Assembly (NCBI GenBank): GCA_902592345.1
Contig: CACJEE010000001.1
Span: 110,038 to 159,891, forward strand
Source: an uncultured Alphaproteobacteria bacterium
Lineage (GTDB): Bacteria; Pseudomonadota; Alphaproteobacteria; HIMB59; GCA-002718135
DNA length: 49,854 bases
Reading direction: 5' to 3'
The notes beneath the pieces are model-generated. The model had not been told where the DNA came from, did no database searches, and worked only from the letters and a program-made list of their open reading frames with translations. A program made the position numbers and the translations under genes. The number at the start of each line of letters is the position of its first letter. Within the stretch, counting starts at the first letter, position 1. Below, piece by piece: positions 8,143 through 17,243 of the stretch.

Positions 8143-9222
8143 CTATTTAAAAGCTTGCTTTGAACTATCAAATAAATGGCAACGAGAAGCTGAGAAACCA
8201 ACTTTAACCGTATCGCCAACTTTAATATTTGAGTCACCCGCAGTTTCAACAACAAGAGGCTCACCTTCTTTTTCAAGATAAAGAAATGTTCCTGATCCCA
8301 ATTTTTCAACAACAAAAACTTTACTCTCCCAACTTCCATCACCATCCTGATTAACGATTAGATGTTCAGGGCGGATACCTAGTTGCACTGCATCGCCTTC
8401 AGAGGCTGATGCTGAAGTTTTTGGAATACTGATTTTAGAAGATCCCATTAAATCTACTTCTGTTTTATCATTACTTTTACTTGTAATTTTAGTAGAGATA
8501 AAATTCATTTTAGGAGATCCAATAAACCCTCCTACAAAAAGATTATTTGGGTCATTGTATAGATCCATAGGTGATCCTTTTTGTGAAACGATACCTTCAT
8601 CAAGGACAACAATATCATTTGCTAGTGTCATTGCTTCTGTCTGATCATGTGTTACATAAATCATTGTAGCATTAAGTTGATCATGTAGTTTAGCTAACTC
8701 AACACGCATTTGAACACGAAGTGCAGCATCTAAGTTTGATAAAGGTTCATCAAATAAGAATACTTTTGGTTTACGAGTTATAGCTCTTCCAATAGCAACC
8801 CTTTGTCTTTGGCCACCTGATAATTGTTTAGGCTTTCTATGCAAGTAATCTTCAATTTGAAGTATTCTTGCAGCTTCTTGAACGCGTTCATTGATTTCAT
8901 CTTTTGATCTTTTCTCTAACTTTAGACCAAATGCCATGTTATCGAAAACTGTCATGTGTGGGTATAAGGCATATGATTGGAAAACCATTGCAATGTTTCT
9001 TTGTTTTGGAGGTAGATCATTAACTACCTGACCATCAATTGAAATAGTTCCAGAATTTATATCTTCTAATCCTGCGATCATTCTAAGCATAGTTGATTTA
9101 CCACAACCTGATGGTCCCACTAAAACTGTAAAAGATTGACTTTTGATATCAAGAGATACGTCCTTAATAACGTGCACGTCTCCATAGTACTTATTAACTG
9201 TATTGATGTTTATATCTGCCAC
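8143..9222 (-). CDS. Sugar ABC transporter ATP-binding protein (MalK/UgpC/AglK type)
   Basis: This 359-residue CUT1-type ATPase has Walker A GPSGCGKST at residues 36-44, the signature LSGGQRQRVAIGRAI, Walker B VFLFDEPLSNLD and switch His in YVTHDQTEAM. A C-terminal regulatory TOBE-type region follows (LGIRPEHL, about residue 260 onward). The start is GTG at 9222: AGGAGG at 9228-9233 is spaced five bases from it, while an ORF extension to 9249 lacks such a site. No CUT1 permeases adjoin it, so it most likely energises the AglF/AglG permeases encoded at 17244-19366. It sits at the 3' end of the minus-strand cluster after the GH4 gene. Confidence 0.9.
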   Translation of the reverse strand: MADININTVNKYYGDVHVIKDVSLDIKSQSFTVLVGPSGCGKSTMLRMIAGLEDINSGTISIDGQVVNDLPPKQRNIAMVFQSYALYPHMTVFDNMAFGLKLEKRSKDEINERVQEAARILQIEDYLHRKPKQLSGGQRQRVAIGRAITRKPKVFLFDEPLSNLDAALRVQMRVELAKLHDQLNATMIYVTHDQTEAMTLANDIVVLDEGIVSQKGSPMDLYNDPNNLFVGGFIGSPKMNFISTKITSKSNDKTEVDLMGSSKISIPKTSASASEGDAVQLGIRPEHLIVNQDGDGSWESKVFVVEKLGSGTFLYLEKEGEPLVVETAGDSNIKVGDTVKVGFSASRCHLFDSSKQAFK

Positions 9223-9295
9223 TTCATCCTCCTTTGAGCGATCTTTCAAGTGTTATTTAATTAGATAGTATCTAAAAAATACTTTAGTTCAAGTT

Positions 9296-10606
9296 CTATT
9301 TCAAATATCCTAAATATTCTTTTTGGAAATCAATCATTGTATTAAGAAGTTGTTCTGCCTTTATTGCATTATCTACAACAGGATCTGCTAATAAGGCTTG
9401 ATAAGCAATATGTTTTGATTCTTTTAAAACAGCTTCACTAGTTAACTGAATTGTGCCCACCTGATTATTAAGTAATGAAGCAAAATCTGATGGGTAGTTT
9501 TCTAACCTCATACCTGTTACACCAGACTTATTTAGAATACCTGGCACTTCTACAACTATATCTTTTGGCAATGAATCAATAAAGTTATTATTAGGAACAT
9601 TCACAGCAGATTCTTCCAGGTCTGTATCATTTAATATTGCTTCTAAAATAGGAATTATTCTCTCATTCATTTTATTATCACTCATATTAAAATATTCACT
9701 ATAATGTGATTCATTGTCATAAAAAGTTAAACATCTTTTTTTGTAATTATCATAAAACTCCATAATTGCCTCATGATCAGCTACACTATAAGCCCATTGT
9801 ATGTATTCACCTAGATGGCTATCAGTAGTAATTGGAAGGTATCCATATATTTTGTACAATTCAAAAAACACACCTCTTTCACCCCCAGGTTTAGATGGAT
9901 AGTATTCACTTGTTAATTTAGAGTAATAATCTTTAAATTTTTTACGAATTATTGGATAACCATCTTTTTCAGTATCTTTATATTTTACGTTCAATAAAAT
10001 ACTTAAATGATTTAATCCCCCAGCTTTTATTTGAATATTAGAATAGTCAGTTTCCATTATTGTAGGTAATTGCCTCTCCATTGATGCTATTTCATGACAT
10101 AAACCTATAAATTTTAAGTCTTGATATTTTGAAGTAACAGCATGGCATATTCGCTGCATAGGATTTGAGTAATTAAACACAAAAGCATTTGGACATATTT
10201 TTACAATGTCATCACATATATTTAAAATTGCAGGAATAATTCTTAAAGAGTGGAATAGACCACCAGGCCCACCATTTTCTCCATAGATTTGCTTAACTCC
10301 ATATTGAAGTGGAATTTTCCAATCTTGATCCCATAAATCAAAACGATTACCTACTTCTATTGATATTATACAAAATTTAGCATCTTTAAGAGCTTCTGCT
10401 CTATTAGTTGTTGCTTCTATATTGTAATTTACTTTTAACTTTTCTTTATACTCTAAAGCAATTTTTTTTGTGTTTTCAAGAGCTTGAGCATTAATATCAT
10501 GAAGAGTAACAGTGGAACCTTCTAAAATTTTTGATTTAAAAATATCTCCAATAGTTCCTAATCCAAAATTAGCACTGCCAGCTCCTATCAAAACTATTTT
10601 ATTCAT
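9296..10606 (-). CDS. Glycoside hydrolase family 4 protein (alpha-glucosidase/alpha-galacturonidase-like)
   Basis: This 436-residue GH4 enzyme has a Rossmann motif VLIGAGSANFG at residues 5-15. NYSNP lies at 145-149 and GLCHE with Cys170-His171 at 168-172, the metal-binding pair of the family. GLNHLS follows further on. GH4 enzymes cleave phosphorylated or free glycosides by an NAD+ and Mn2+-dependent redox elimination mechanism in the cytoplasm. The short form resembles LplD/AglA-type members, but alpha or beta preference and substrate cannot be read from sequence. It is five bases from the CUT2 permease gene and so part of that operon. This suggests the imported compound is a glycoside. Confidence 0.85.
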   Translation of the reverse strand: MNKIVLIGAGSANFGLGTIGDIFKSKILEGSTVTLHDINAQALENTKKIALEYKEKLKVNYNIEATTNRAEALKDAKFCIISIEVGNRFDLWDQDWKIPLQYGVKQIYGENGGPGGLFHSLRIIPAILNICDDIVKICPNAFVFNYSNPMQRICHAVTSKYQDLKFIGLCHEIASMERQLPTIMETDYSNIQIKAGGLNHLSILLNVKYKDTEKDGYPIIRKKFKDYYSKLTSEYYPSKPGGERGVFFELYKIYGYLPITTDSHLGEYIQWAYSVADHEAIMEFYDNYKKRCLTFYDNESHYSEYFNMSDNKMNERIIPILEAILNDTDLEESAVNVPNNNFIDSLPKDIVVEVPGILNKSGVTGMRLENYPSDFASLLNNQVGTIQLTSEAVLKESKHIAYQALLADPVVDNAIKAEQLLNTMIDFQKEYLGYLK

Positions 10607-10611
10607 AAAAT

Positions 10612-11586
10612 TTATCTAACTCTTTCACCATGTAAGCGATGTCCCAATAAAGCTAAAAGTATAATTAAGCCATTAAAAAATTGTCTCCATGTTCCACTCC
10701 AACCTATAGCTATTATTCCAATTTCCATGTAAGCTATTATTCCCACCCCAAATATAGCTCCAACAATTGTACCTAATCCACCCCAATAAGGAGTTCCACC
10801 AACAAATACTGCAGCTAGTGCTAGTAAAAGATATCCAAAACCTTGAGTTGGAAAAAAAGTATAAGTAATTAATGTCGTAAAGATGCCTCCAATAGCTGCA
10901 CCTATACCAACAAACATGAAGGCTTTTATTTTTACAGCTTTTACATTAATTCCCATCTGTTCAGCACTTACAGCGTTGTCACCAACGTGATGGATATGAA
11001 TGCCAAACACATGCTTGCTAAATAAATAATAACAATAAATAACAAATATAGCTGCCCAAAAAATTTGCATTGGAAAACCATAAAAATTTCCTACAAGAGC
11101 AAAATAAGTCCAATGAGTGTCAATTTCCATAATAGTAATTGAACGACTTTCTGTTAATAATAATATAATTCCCCTTAATAGAAAAAGCATACCCAACGAG
11201 GCAACCAAAGATGAAAGTCTAAAAACAACTATTAAAGCTCCAACTATAGCTCCAATAATGGCACCAGTTAAAATACCTGCTAGAATAGCAATTGCAGGAT
11301 CTATTCCTGTTTTAACCATTATAGCAAAAATATATGCTGCAACTGCATAAGTTGAAGCAAAGGATAAGTCAATTTCTCCTGAAGCTACTAAAAAAACTAA
11401 TGGAATTACTAAAAAAATAAGAGTAGGGAGCATTACAAAAACAGATTGATGTAAGCTTGGTCTCATCCATGCTTCTGGCGCACCTATAAGAAATACCAAC
11501 ATCAATAGTATGAAATAACCCATACTTCCTAAGGCTCTTCCATTTTTATGAAAAATATTTCCTATTATTGATTTTTCTTTATTCAT
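10612..11586 (-). CDS. Sugar ABC transporter permease (RbsC/CUT2 type)
   Basis: This 324-residue integral membrane protein has about nine hydrophobic segments. FLVASGEIDLSFAS near residues 65-78 is the RbsC-family signature (G-E-I/F-D-L-S), and AVFVGGTPYWGGLGTIVGA near 264-282 is the conserved C-terminal loop. It would form a homodimeric pore with the ATPase encoded just upstream (gap of 8 bases) and receive substrate from the RbsB-like binding protein. The ligand is unknown; the GH4 gene downstream suggests a glycoside or pyranose. Confidence 0.9.
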   Translation of the reverse strand: MNKEKSIIGNIFHKNGRALGSMGYFILLMLVFLIGAPEAWMRPSLHQSVFVMLPTLIFLVIPLVFLVASGEIDLSFASTYAVAAYIFAIMVKTGIDPAIAILAGILTGAIIGAIVGALIVVFRLSSLVASLGMLFLLRGIILLLTESRSITIMEIDTHWTYFALVGNFYGFPMQIFWAAIFVIYCYYLFSKHVFGIHIHHVGDNAVSAEQMGINVKAVKIKAFMFVGIGAAIGGIFTTLITYTFFPTQGFGYLLLALAAVFVGGTPYWGGLGTIVGAIFGVGIIAYMEIGIIAIGWSGTWRQFFNGLIILLALLGHRLHGERVR

Positions 11587-11594
11587 TTTCTGTT

Positions 11595-12341
11595 CTAATG
11601 TTTTTTAATTGTATCACGCATTAATTTCATTAATTCTTCAGGAGATTTTATCTCTTCTTTGTTAAGTTGATGAACAACTTCTCCTCGATCTAGTATAACA
11701 AATCGATCTGATATATCATATACATGATAAATATTATGACCTATGAATAAAACAGACCGATTAGATTTCTTAACATTGTTTACAAATTCAAAAACTTTTT
11801 GTGTTTCATTGAGTGATAAAGCATTTGTTGGTTCATCAAGTATAATTAATTCTGCATTATTATATATAGCTCTTGCTATAGCTACTCCTTGTCTCTCACC
11901 ACCAGATAAATTTCCTACTGGTGATTCAGCATCAATTAATTTTGATGTAAAACCTATTTCTCTAATTAATCTATTTGCTTCTTTAACTTGCTCTTTTTCT
12001 CTAACAAATCCAAAAGGATATCTTAATTCTTTTCCCATAAAGATATTCCAAACTATTGATTGTTGTGGGCATAAAGCCCTATCTTGAAAAACTGTTTCGA
12101 TTCCTGACTCTCGTGCCTTTAAAGCTGTCCAATTAAAAACTTTTTTACCTCTTATTACTATTTCTCCTTCATCAGGGCCATATACTCCAACTAGTGTTTT
12201 TATTAATGTAGATTTTCCAGCACCATTATCTCCAATTAAACCTACCACCTCACCTTGATCAACATGCAACGATGCTTTATTTAATGCTGTAATTCCACCA
12301 AATCTTTTTGTTACATTTTTTAATTCAATTATTTTTTCCAT
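11595..12341 (-). CDS. Sugar ABC transporter ATP-binding protein (single-domain CUT2/FrcA-like)
   Basis: This 248-residue ATPase has Walker A GDNGAGKST at 37-45, signature NLSGGERQGVAIARAI, Walker B LIILDEPTNAL and switch His in FIGHNIYHV. Classical RbsA has two fused ATPase domains of about 500 residues. This one has a single domain, as in FrcA-like transporters, and would work as a homodimer. It is separated from the binding-protein gene upstream by 58 bases containing a strong hairpin, and from the permease downstream by 8 bases. Confidence 0.9.
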   Translation of the reverse strand: MEKIIELKNVTKRFGGITALNKASLHVDQGEVVGLIGDNGAGKSTLIKTLVGVYGPDEGEIVIRGKKVFNWTALKARESGIETVFQDRALCPQQSIVWNIFMGKELRYPFGFVREKEQVKEANRLIREIGFTSKLIDAESPVGNLSGGERQGVAIARAIYNNAELIILDEPTNALSLNETQKVFEFVNNVKKSNRSVLFIGHNIYHVYDISDRFVILDRGEVVHQLNKEEIKSPEELMKLMRDTIKKH

Positions 12342-12359
12342 AAATTAATTTTTAGGTAA

Positions 12360-12386
12360 AACTGACCCATATTTAATGGGTCAGTT
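12360..12386 (-). terminator. Intercistronic hairpin after the CUT2 binding-protein gene
   Basis: A perfect 11-bp stem (AACTGACCCAT with ATGGGTCAGTT) closes a 5-base loop just after the solute-binding protein stop. On the minus strand four U residues follow. It probably stabilises or attenuates the transcript so that binding protein is made in excess over the ATPase and permease. Confidence 0.65.
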
Positions 12387-12399
12387 AATATTATAATTA

Positions 12400-13395
12400 C
12401 TATCTTAAACCTGCGTCCGCAAGCGCTTTAACTGCTTGATAATTGTTTGTATCAACAAAACCAGCACCAGTATCTTGATTTATAGCTCCGGTACCTAGTA
12501 CAGCTGTTTGGCATAGAGAAAGCACAGGTAGATAACCCTGCAAGAAAGGCTGTTGATCTGAAGTAAGATGAACATAACCTTTTTCAAAAGCTGACATGAT
12601 TTGTGGACTAGTATCAAAACCAATCTGAAGTATTTCATTTGGCCCATATCCAGAAGCTTTTGCAATTCCTTCAGCAACATTCATTATATCACTTCCAGAA
12701 TGAACAATTACTTTAGTCTCTGGATTAGCTGCAAGTGCAGCAGAAAAGATTGGAATAGACATGTTAGGATCAGATGCATATTTTGGATCTCCATCAACAA
12801 CAGTTACTGTCATACCGTGCTCTTCAAAGATAATTCTTGCACCATCCTCTCTTTGCGCTCTTGCATAGTCTCCAATTGGAACCATAACTATTGCATGATC
12901 GCCAGCTTTGAAACCATATTGTCTTATAGCTTCTCTTGCTAGTGCCTTACCTTGTGTAGCTAAATTTGCACCAACATAACCACCTCCATAAGTTGCACGA
13001 ACTTCTGATGGATCAACATTTTGATAGGTCATCAAGATACCTTTTTCTGCTGCTTGTTTTGCAAGCGGCATTAAAGCTTCATTTCCTGGATGTCCCATCA
13101 TCGCAATAGCATCAACTCCTAAACCAACAGACTCCCTTAACTGACGAACCATTTTTTCAAAATCCCATTCTGAATAAATAATCTCTGCATCAGCTCCAGT
13201 ATCTCTTATTGCATTCATTGCTCCAGCTGCAACTATACCTGCAAATCCTCCAGCTTCAGGACCACCTGCATAAAAGTGCATCTTTACATCTGAACACCAA
13301 TTATCTCCTAAATCCTGCCCTGATGGAGCAGCTATTGATTGAAGAGATAAAGGAACAAAAAAAACAGAAACAATTAATAATTTTAAAATTTTCAT
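12400..13395 (-). CDS. Sugar ABC transporter substrate-binding protein (RbsB-like)
   Basis: This 331-residue periplasmic binding protein opens with a signal peptide MKILKLLIVSVFFVPLSLQS ending near an A-A-P. The mature part has the type I fold pattern: MHFYAGGPEAGGF, VDAIAMMGHPGNEALMP, GDHAIVMVPIGDYARAQRE and QIGFDTSPQI. The start is the ATG at 13395 because GGGAGG at 13400-13405 precedes it; an upstream TTG at 13407 has no site. It is the first gene of the CUT2 - GH4 - AglK operon and lies 46 bases downstream of a perfect LacI operator. The ligand is unknown. Confidence 0.9.
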   Translation of the reverse strand: MKILKLLIVSVFFVPLSLQSIAAPSGQDLGDNWCSDVKMHFYAGGPEAGGFAGIVAAGAMNAIRDTGADAEIIYSEWDFEKMVRQLRESVGLGVDAIAMMGHPGNEALMPLAKQAAEKGILMTYQNVDPSEVRATYGGGYVGANLATQGKALAREAIRQYGFKAGDHAIVMVPIGDYARAQREDGARIIFEEHGMTVTVVDGDPKYASDPNMSIPIFSAALAANPETKVIVHSGSDIMNVAEGIAKASGYGPNEILQIGFDTSPQIMSAFEKGYVHLTSDQQPFLQGYLPVLSLCQTAVLGTGAINQDTGAGFVDTNNYQAVKALADAGLR

Positions 13396-13440
13396 TTTTC
13401 CTCCCAAATTTTTAATAAATTTATTAATAATAAACTAAAT

Positions 13441-13454
13441 CCAAAACGTTTTGG
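13441..13454. promoter_or_regulatory. LacI-family operator (perfect palindrome)
   Basis: CCAAAACGTTTTGG is a perfect 14-bp palindrome with the central CG typical of LacI-family operators. It lies in the 100-base gap between the PanB-like gene and the RbsB-like gene, 46 bases upstream of the latter's start. It defines an internal regulated promoter within the minus-strand island. An identical site lies at 20778-20791. Confidence 0.8.
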
Positions 13455-13509
13455 AAGTCAAGAAAAAGATAGAAGTATAGTTGTTTTAATTTAAAATTGT
13501 TTGTATAAT

Positions 13510-14298
13510 TTAATTTTTTAAGTTTTTTACAAAACTCTCATACTCATTTTCAGAAATATCTATATCATGAGTTGTCGATGGATAATTTTTAGATATCACA
13601 TCTTCTTTAAAACTTTTAAATGCTTTTTCAGCTTTCTTTTTAATTAATTCATAATCCTTAGCTATATCTGAGTATACTTTAGCATGTCTTGGAATGTGTC
13701 CTTTATTATAGCCTAAAATATCTTCCGCAAATAAATATTGAGCATCGCATCCAGTACCACTACCCATACCAATAATAAAAACATCAATGTTTTTACTAAT
13801 ATAATCAGCAACTTTGAATGGAACAATTTCAAGCTCAATAGCAAAGGCCCCAGCATCTTGGAGGGAAAGACATTGATTATAAATTTTATGTGCTTCCTTT
13901 GCATTCTTTCCATAAGCTTTGAATCCTCCATAAAAAGTTGATTTATACGGAATAAATCCTGAGTGTCCAACTACAGGAATTCCTTCATCCGATATTGCTT
14001 TAATAAGCTTGTGACTCTGAGGGCAGTATATTGCATCTGCCCCAATATTAATTAGTTCAAAAGATCTTTTTAAAATTTCATATTCATTTAAATAGCTTCC
14101 ATATTTTAAACCAACTGTTAAAAAAGTATTTTTAGCAGAATCTCTAATACCATCTATATCATTCAATTCAGAAGATACTATCATTTCTATACCAGCTGCT
14201 TCACACGCTGCAGCTTCTAGAGGATTATGAGTATAAACTTCTGAAAGCTTTTTACTTCCTTTACATTTAATTATTTCCTTTACTGTTAATTTTTTCAT
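13510..14298 (-). CDS. Divergent PanB-fold protein (ketopantoate hydroxymethyltransferase-like), metal ligands missing
   Basis: This 262-residue protein has the overall PanB sequence pattern: GIPVVGHSGFIP at 106-117, GGFKAYGK, LEIVP at 156-160 retaining the catalytic-type Glu157, VFIIGMGSGTGCDAQYLFAEDILG and GHIPRHAKVY. From my hand alignment to E. coli PanB, the metal ligands are replaced: Asp45 by Ser43, Asp84 by Gly63 and Glu114 by Pro93; substrate Lys112 becomes Tyr91. It is therefore unlikely to be a normal ketopantoate hydroxymethyltransferase. It lies eight bases after an aldehyde dehydrogenase gene in a carbohydrate island with no pantothenate genes, pointing to a catabolic aldolase-like or lyase role. 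The true function is unknown. Confidence 0.7.
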   Translation of the reverse strand: MKKLTVKEIIKCKGSKKLSEVYTHNPLEAAACEAAGIEMIVSSELNDIDGIRDSAKNTFLTVGLKYGSYLNEYEILKRSFELINIGADAIYCPQSHKLIKAISDEGIPVVGHSGFIPYKSTFYGGFKAYGKNAKEAHKIYNQCLSLQDAGAFAIELEIVPFKVADYISKNIDVFIIGMGSGTGCDAQYLFAEDILGYNKGHIPRHAKVYSDIAKDYELIKKKAEKAFKSFKEDVISKNYPSTTHDIDISENEYESFVKNLKN

Positions 14299-14305
14299 AA
14301 TGATA

Positions 14306-15742
14306 TTAATAAAGTCTTTTACTTACTCTTTTAGTTTGGCCATGACTATAAATACCATCCATACCACCATCTCTTCCATATCCAGATTTTTTATAACCAC
14401 CACCAGGTAAATTTATTCCATCAACAAACCAATCATTGTGCCAAATTATTCCAGCTTTAATTCTTTCTGCAGTCCATTTAGCTTTTTGATCATCAGCAGT
14501 GAAAACTCCTGACGCTAAACCATAGCTTGTTGAATTTGCAATTTCTATAGCTTCATTTTCAGTTTCAAAATCAAACACAGAAGCAACTGGACCAAATATT
14601 TCTTCTTGAGCAATAGTAGCTTTTGTTGAAACATTATCAAAAATTGTTGGCAGATAAAAATTCCCATCTTTGTTTTGATCTTCTTTACCGCCAAGTTCCA
14701 ATGTAGCACCAGACTGTATACCTGAATTTACATAATTTGAAACTCTTTGCATTTGATCCTTAGATATTAGTGGAGTTACTTCAGTTTCAGAATCTGCTCC
14801 TGAGCCAACTTTAAGTTTTTTTGATTTAGAAATTAATTTAGTCATATATTCGTCTTTTATTTTTGGATGAACAATTACTCTAGACATAGCTACACATATT
14901 TGACCTGCATTAGGTTTAAAAATTCCTTTAACGGTACTCTCGACAGCTTTATCTATATCCGCATCAGGAAAAATTATTGCTGCAGATTTTCCACCTAACT
15001 CAAAATGACATGGCACAATTCTATCTGCAGTCTCTTTTAATATTTCTGATGCAACTTCTGGAGATCCAGTAAAAACAATATAATCACTCCCTTTATTTTT
15101 AACAAGTTTTCTTCCTGTAATATCCCCAAAACCATGAACTATATTTATTATGCCGTTTGGAACCCCAACTTCTTCAAATATTTTTCCATAAAAGTTTGAA
15201 GATAAAGGGCATAGCTCAGGAGGTTTTATTACAATTGTATTTCCAACAATCAAATTTTGCGCCACCATTCCTGAAAAAATAGAAACCGGATAGTTCCATG
15301 GAACTATTTGAAGACTAACTCCAAAAGGCTCTAAAACTACGTAATTAAACGTATCTTTTCCAGATGGAATAAGTTTATTTTGAATTTTGTCAGTCATACC
15401 AGCGTAAAAGTCAAAAGTATCAGCTGCTCCATTAAATTCATCAATACACTGAGCGATTGTTTTTCCGTTTTCTTGGCTTAAAAGCTTTCCTCCTTCATTT
15501 TTATATTCACGAAGCTTTGTCGCAATAGCCCTCATCATATTAGATTTTTTTTTTGGATCCATATCCAAAAGTATTCTTTTATCAAAAGCTTTTTTAGCCG
15601 ACTCAAAAGCTAAATTAATTTCATCATCTAAAGCTTGATCAATATTTCCAACCACTTTTTGATTTGCGGGATTAACTATTGGAATTTTTTCTTTAGATAT
15701 GGAGTCTATAAATTTCCCATTAATAAAGTTTCTTGTTTCCAT
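14306..15742 (-). CDS. NAD(P)-dependent aldehyde dehydrogenase
   Basis: This is a 478-residue aldehyde dehydrogenase of full family length. VPWNYP places Asn at 150, FTGSPEV marks the cofactor-binding glycines, FELGGKS gives general-base Glu248, and NAGQICVAMSR gives nucleophile Cys283. It resembles betaine-, lactaldehyde- or succinate semialdehyde-type enzymes; the substrate cannot be chosen from sequence. It lies directly upstream of the PanB-like gene and 64 bases downstream of a membrane desaturase/oxygenase gene. It could therefore oxidise an aldehyde made in the same pathway. Confidence 0.9.
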   Translation of the reverse strand: METRNFINGKFIDSISKEKIPIVNPANQKVVGNIDQALDDEINLAFESAKKAFDKRILLDMDPKKKSNMMRAIATKLREYKNEGGKLLSQENGKTIAQCIDEFNGAADTFDFYAGMTDKIQNKLIPSGKDTFNYVVLEPFGVSLQIVPWNYPVSIFSGMVAQNLIVGNTIVIKPPELCPLSSNFYGKIFEEVGVPNGIINIVHGFGDITGRKLVKNKGSDYIVFTGSPEVASEILKETADRIVPCHFELGGKSAAIIFPDADIDKAVESTVKGIFKPNAGQICVAMSRVIVHPKIKDEYMTKLISKSKKLKVGSGADSETEVTPLISKDQMQRVSNYVNSGIQSGATLELGGKEDQNKDGNFYLPTIFDNVSTKATIAQEEIFGPVASVFDFETENEAIEIANSTSYGLASGVFTADDQKAKWTAERIKAGIIWHNDWFVDGINLPGGGYKKSGYGRDGGMDGIYSHGQTKRVSKRLY

Positions 15743-15806
15743 AAAATATATTTATCTAATTAATTATAATAAATCGAAATTTATATTTACTGTCAATATC
15801 TTTAAA

Positions 15807-16820
15807 TTAAAAATTTGGAATTTTAACAGGTATGTAATAATTAGGATTTTTAGATTTTTTGATTACAGCTGGAATAATTTCTTTATATGCTTCAAATAAT
15901 GATTGAGGTTTTGGAAGTTGATATTTTATTTCTTCATGAAGTTTAGGAAGGTTGTGGGAAGGCACCATTGGAAACATATGATGCTCGATGTGATATTCCA
16001 TTTTCCAATATATAAAACTAAAAATTGGATTTAGCCTGACAGATCTAGTAGACTCCCTGTGATCCTTAGTACTTTCTTTCAGTCCCATATGTTGAGTTAG
16101 ACCCCAAACAACATTCATAAATATAAAAAATTTTGGAAGAAGAAATAACAGTATTGGGAGAATTGAGTTAAAAATAAAGCTAAATAAAATAATTATAAGC
16201 CATAAGGTGACAAATATTCTTGAACTACGAATACAATCAATTTTTTTTTCTTCAGGTATGCATTCTTTCATTACTCTAGTGTTATATCCTAAAGCATGTT
16301 GAATAATTTCTAGATGTAAAGATTTGTGGAGTATAAGAAAATAATAGCCTGGAATAAATCTTATAAGAAAACTAAAAAGAGTTGGTTTTGAAAATATACT
16401 TTCATCAACTTCAAAGTCATGAGGGTCAACTGATGCCGTGTAACTATGATGTAATGAATGACTGCTTCTCCATCTAACGGGTTCGAAATTATTCATAAAG
16501 CTGGCTATAATATAAAAGAAATTATTAAGTTTCCTTGTTTTAAAAGCTGTTCGATGACCACATTCATGCCAAATTGCATCAGCACCACCCCAAAACATAC
16601 AGTAAGATAAGTATACAGGGATAAACCAAATAGTGCCCCATGAATAAACACTTATTGTTCCAAGAGTTAAAAGAGTAATAGTGAATATAATTATATGTTT
16701 CCATCCCTCATAATCACTTCTTCTAGATAATTCTTTTAGTTTTTTTCTATCAATATTTGCCCTAAACCATTCACTAGAAATGTTATTTATTCCAATTTGG
16801 ATTTTTTTTGAATCAGTCAT
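15807..16820 (-). CDS. Membrane fatty-acid-desaturase-family oxygenase (MocD-like)
   Basis: This 337-residue membrane di-iron protein has the three histidine boxes of the family: HECGHR, HSLHHSYT and EYHIEHHMFP. Four or so membrane segments lie between them. It is divergent from a small Rieske ferredoxin gene. The pairing of a desaturase-like oxygenase with a Rieske ferredoxin is the arrangement of MocD and MocE in rhizobial rhizopine catabolism, where an O-demethylation step is proposed. A true lipid desaturase with its own ferredoxin is the alternative, but the carbohydrate context favours a catabolic oxygenase. Certainty is high for family and moderate for role. Confidence 0.8.
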   Translation of the reverse strand: MTDSKKIQIGINNISSEWFRANIDRKKLKELSRRSDYEGWKHIIIFTITLLTLGTISVYSWGTIWFIPVYLSYCMFWGGADAIWHECGHRTAFKTRKLNNFFYIIASFMNNFEPVRWRSSHSLHHSYTASVDPHDFEVDESIFSKPTLFSFLIRFIPGYYFLILHKSLHLEIIQHALGYNTRVMKECIPEEKKIDCIRSSRIFVTLWLIIILFSFIFNSILPILLFLLPKFFIFMNVVWGLTQHMGLKESTKDHRESTRSVRLNPIFSFIYWKMEYHIEHHMFPMVPSHNLPKLHEEIKYQLPKPQSLFEAYKEIIPAVIKKSKNPNYYIPVKIPNF

Positions 16821-16929
16821 GTAAATTTTTACTATTTTAAATATTTAAATATAAAAATACAATATTATATTATTCTTAATAAAGATAATTAATTGTTTAA
16901 ATTAATCAATAGAGATATAATTAGATATT

Positions 16930-17241
16930 ATGGAAAATTGGATTTATGTTTGTGATAAAAGCGATATTGATTTTGAAGATCTAAAAAGATTCGACTACGA
17001 AAATAAGACCTTTTGCATCTATAATATTAATGATGGTTTTTTTGCAACTGATGGTATTTGCACACATGAAGATGTTCATTTAGAAGATGGTTTAGTCACT
17101 GGTGATGAAATAGAGTGCCCAATGCATCAAGGGATTTTCAATATTAAGACAGGAGCTGTAATTCAAGATCCTCCATGTGAAGATTTAAGAACATATGCAG
17201 TTAAGTTAGAGGAAGAAAAAATATATATAAATATTGTTTAA
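16930..17241 (+). CDS. Rieske [2Fe-2S] ferredoxin (MocE-like)
   Basis: This 103-residue Rieske ferredoxin has the cluster motif CTHEDVHLEDG and, 16 residues on, CPMHQG, giving the two Cys and two His ligands. There is no signal peptide and no attached oxygenase domain, so it is a soluble electron carrier. It is transcribed away from the MocD-like gene across a 109-base divergent promoter region and ends two bases from the convergent AglG-like gene. It most likely delivers electrons to the membrane oxygenase. No ferredoxin reductase (MocF equivalent) is present in the window. Confidence 0.85.
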   Translation: MENWIYVCDKSDIDFEDLKRFDYENKTFCIYNINDGFFATDGICTHEDVHLEDGLVTGDEIECPMHQGIFNIKTGAVIQDPPCEDLRTYAVKLEEEKIYINIV

Positions 17242-17243
17242 TT

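Noticed and set aside
12601-12942. 113-codon plus-strand ORF inside the RbsB-like gene
   Set aside because: It lies antisense to a well-supported binding-protein gene and has a Cys/Ser/Ile-rich composition with no family features; a shadow frame.
16821-16929. Possible regulator site between the MocD- and MocE-like genes
   Set aside because: No copy of the LacI palindrome or other clear dyad is present; only AT-rich promoter-like sequence.
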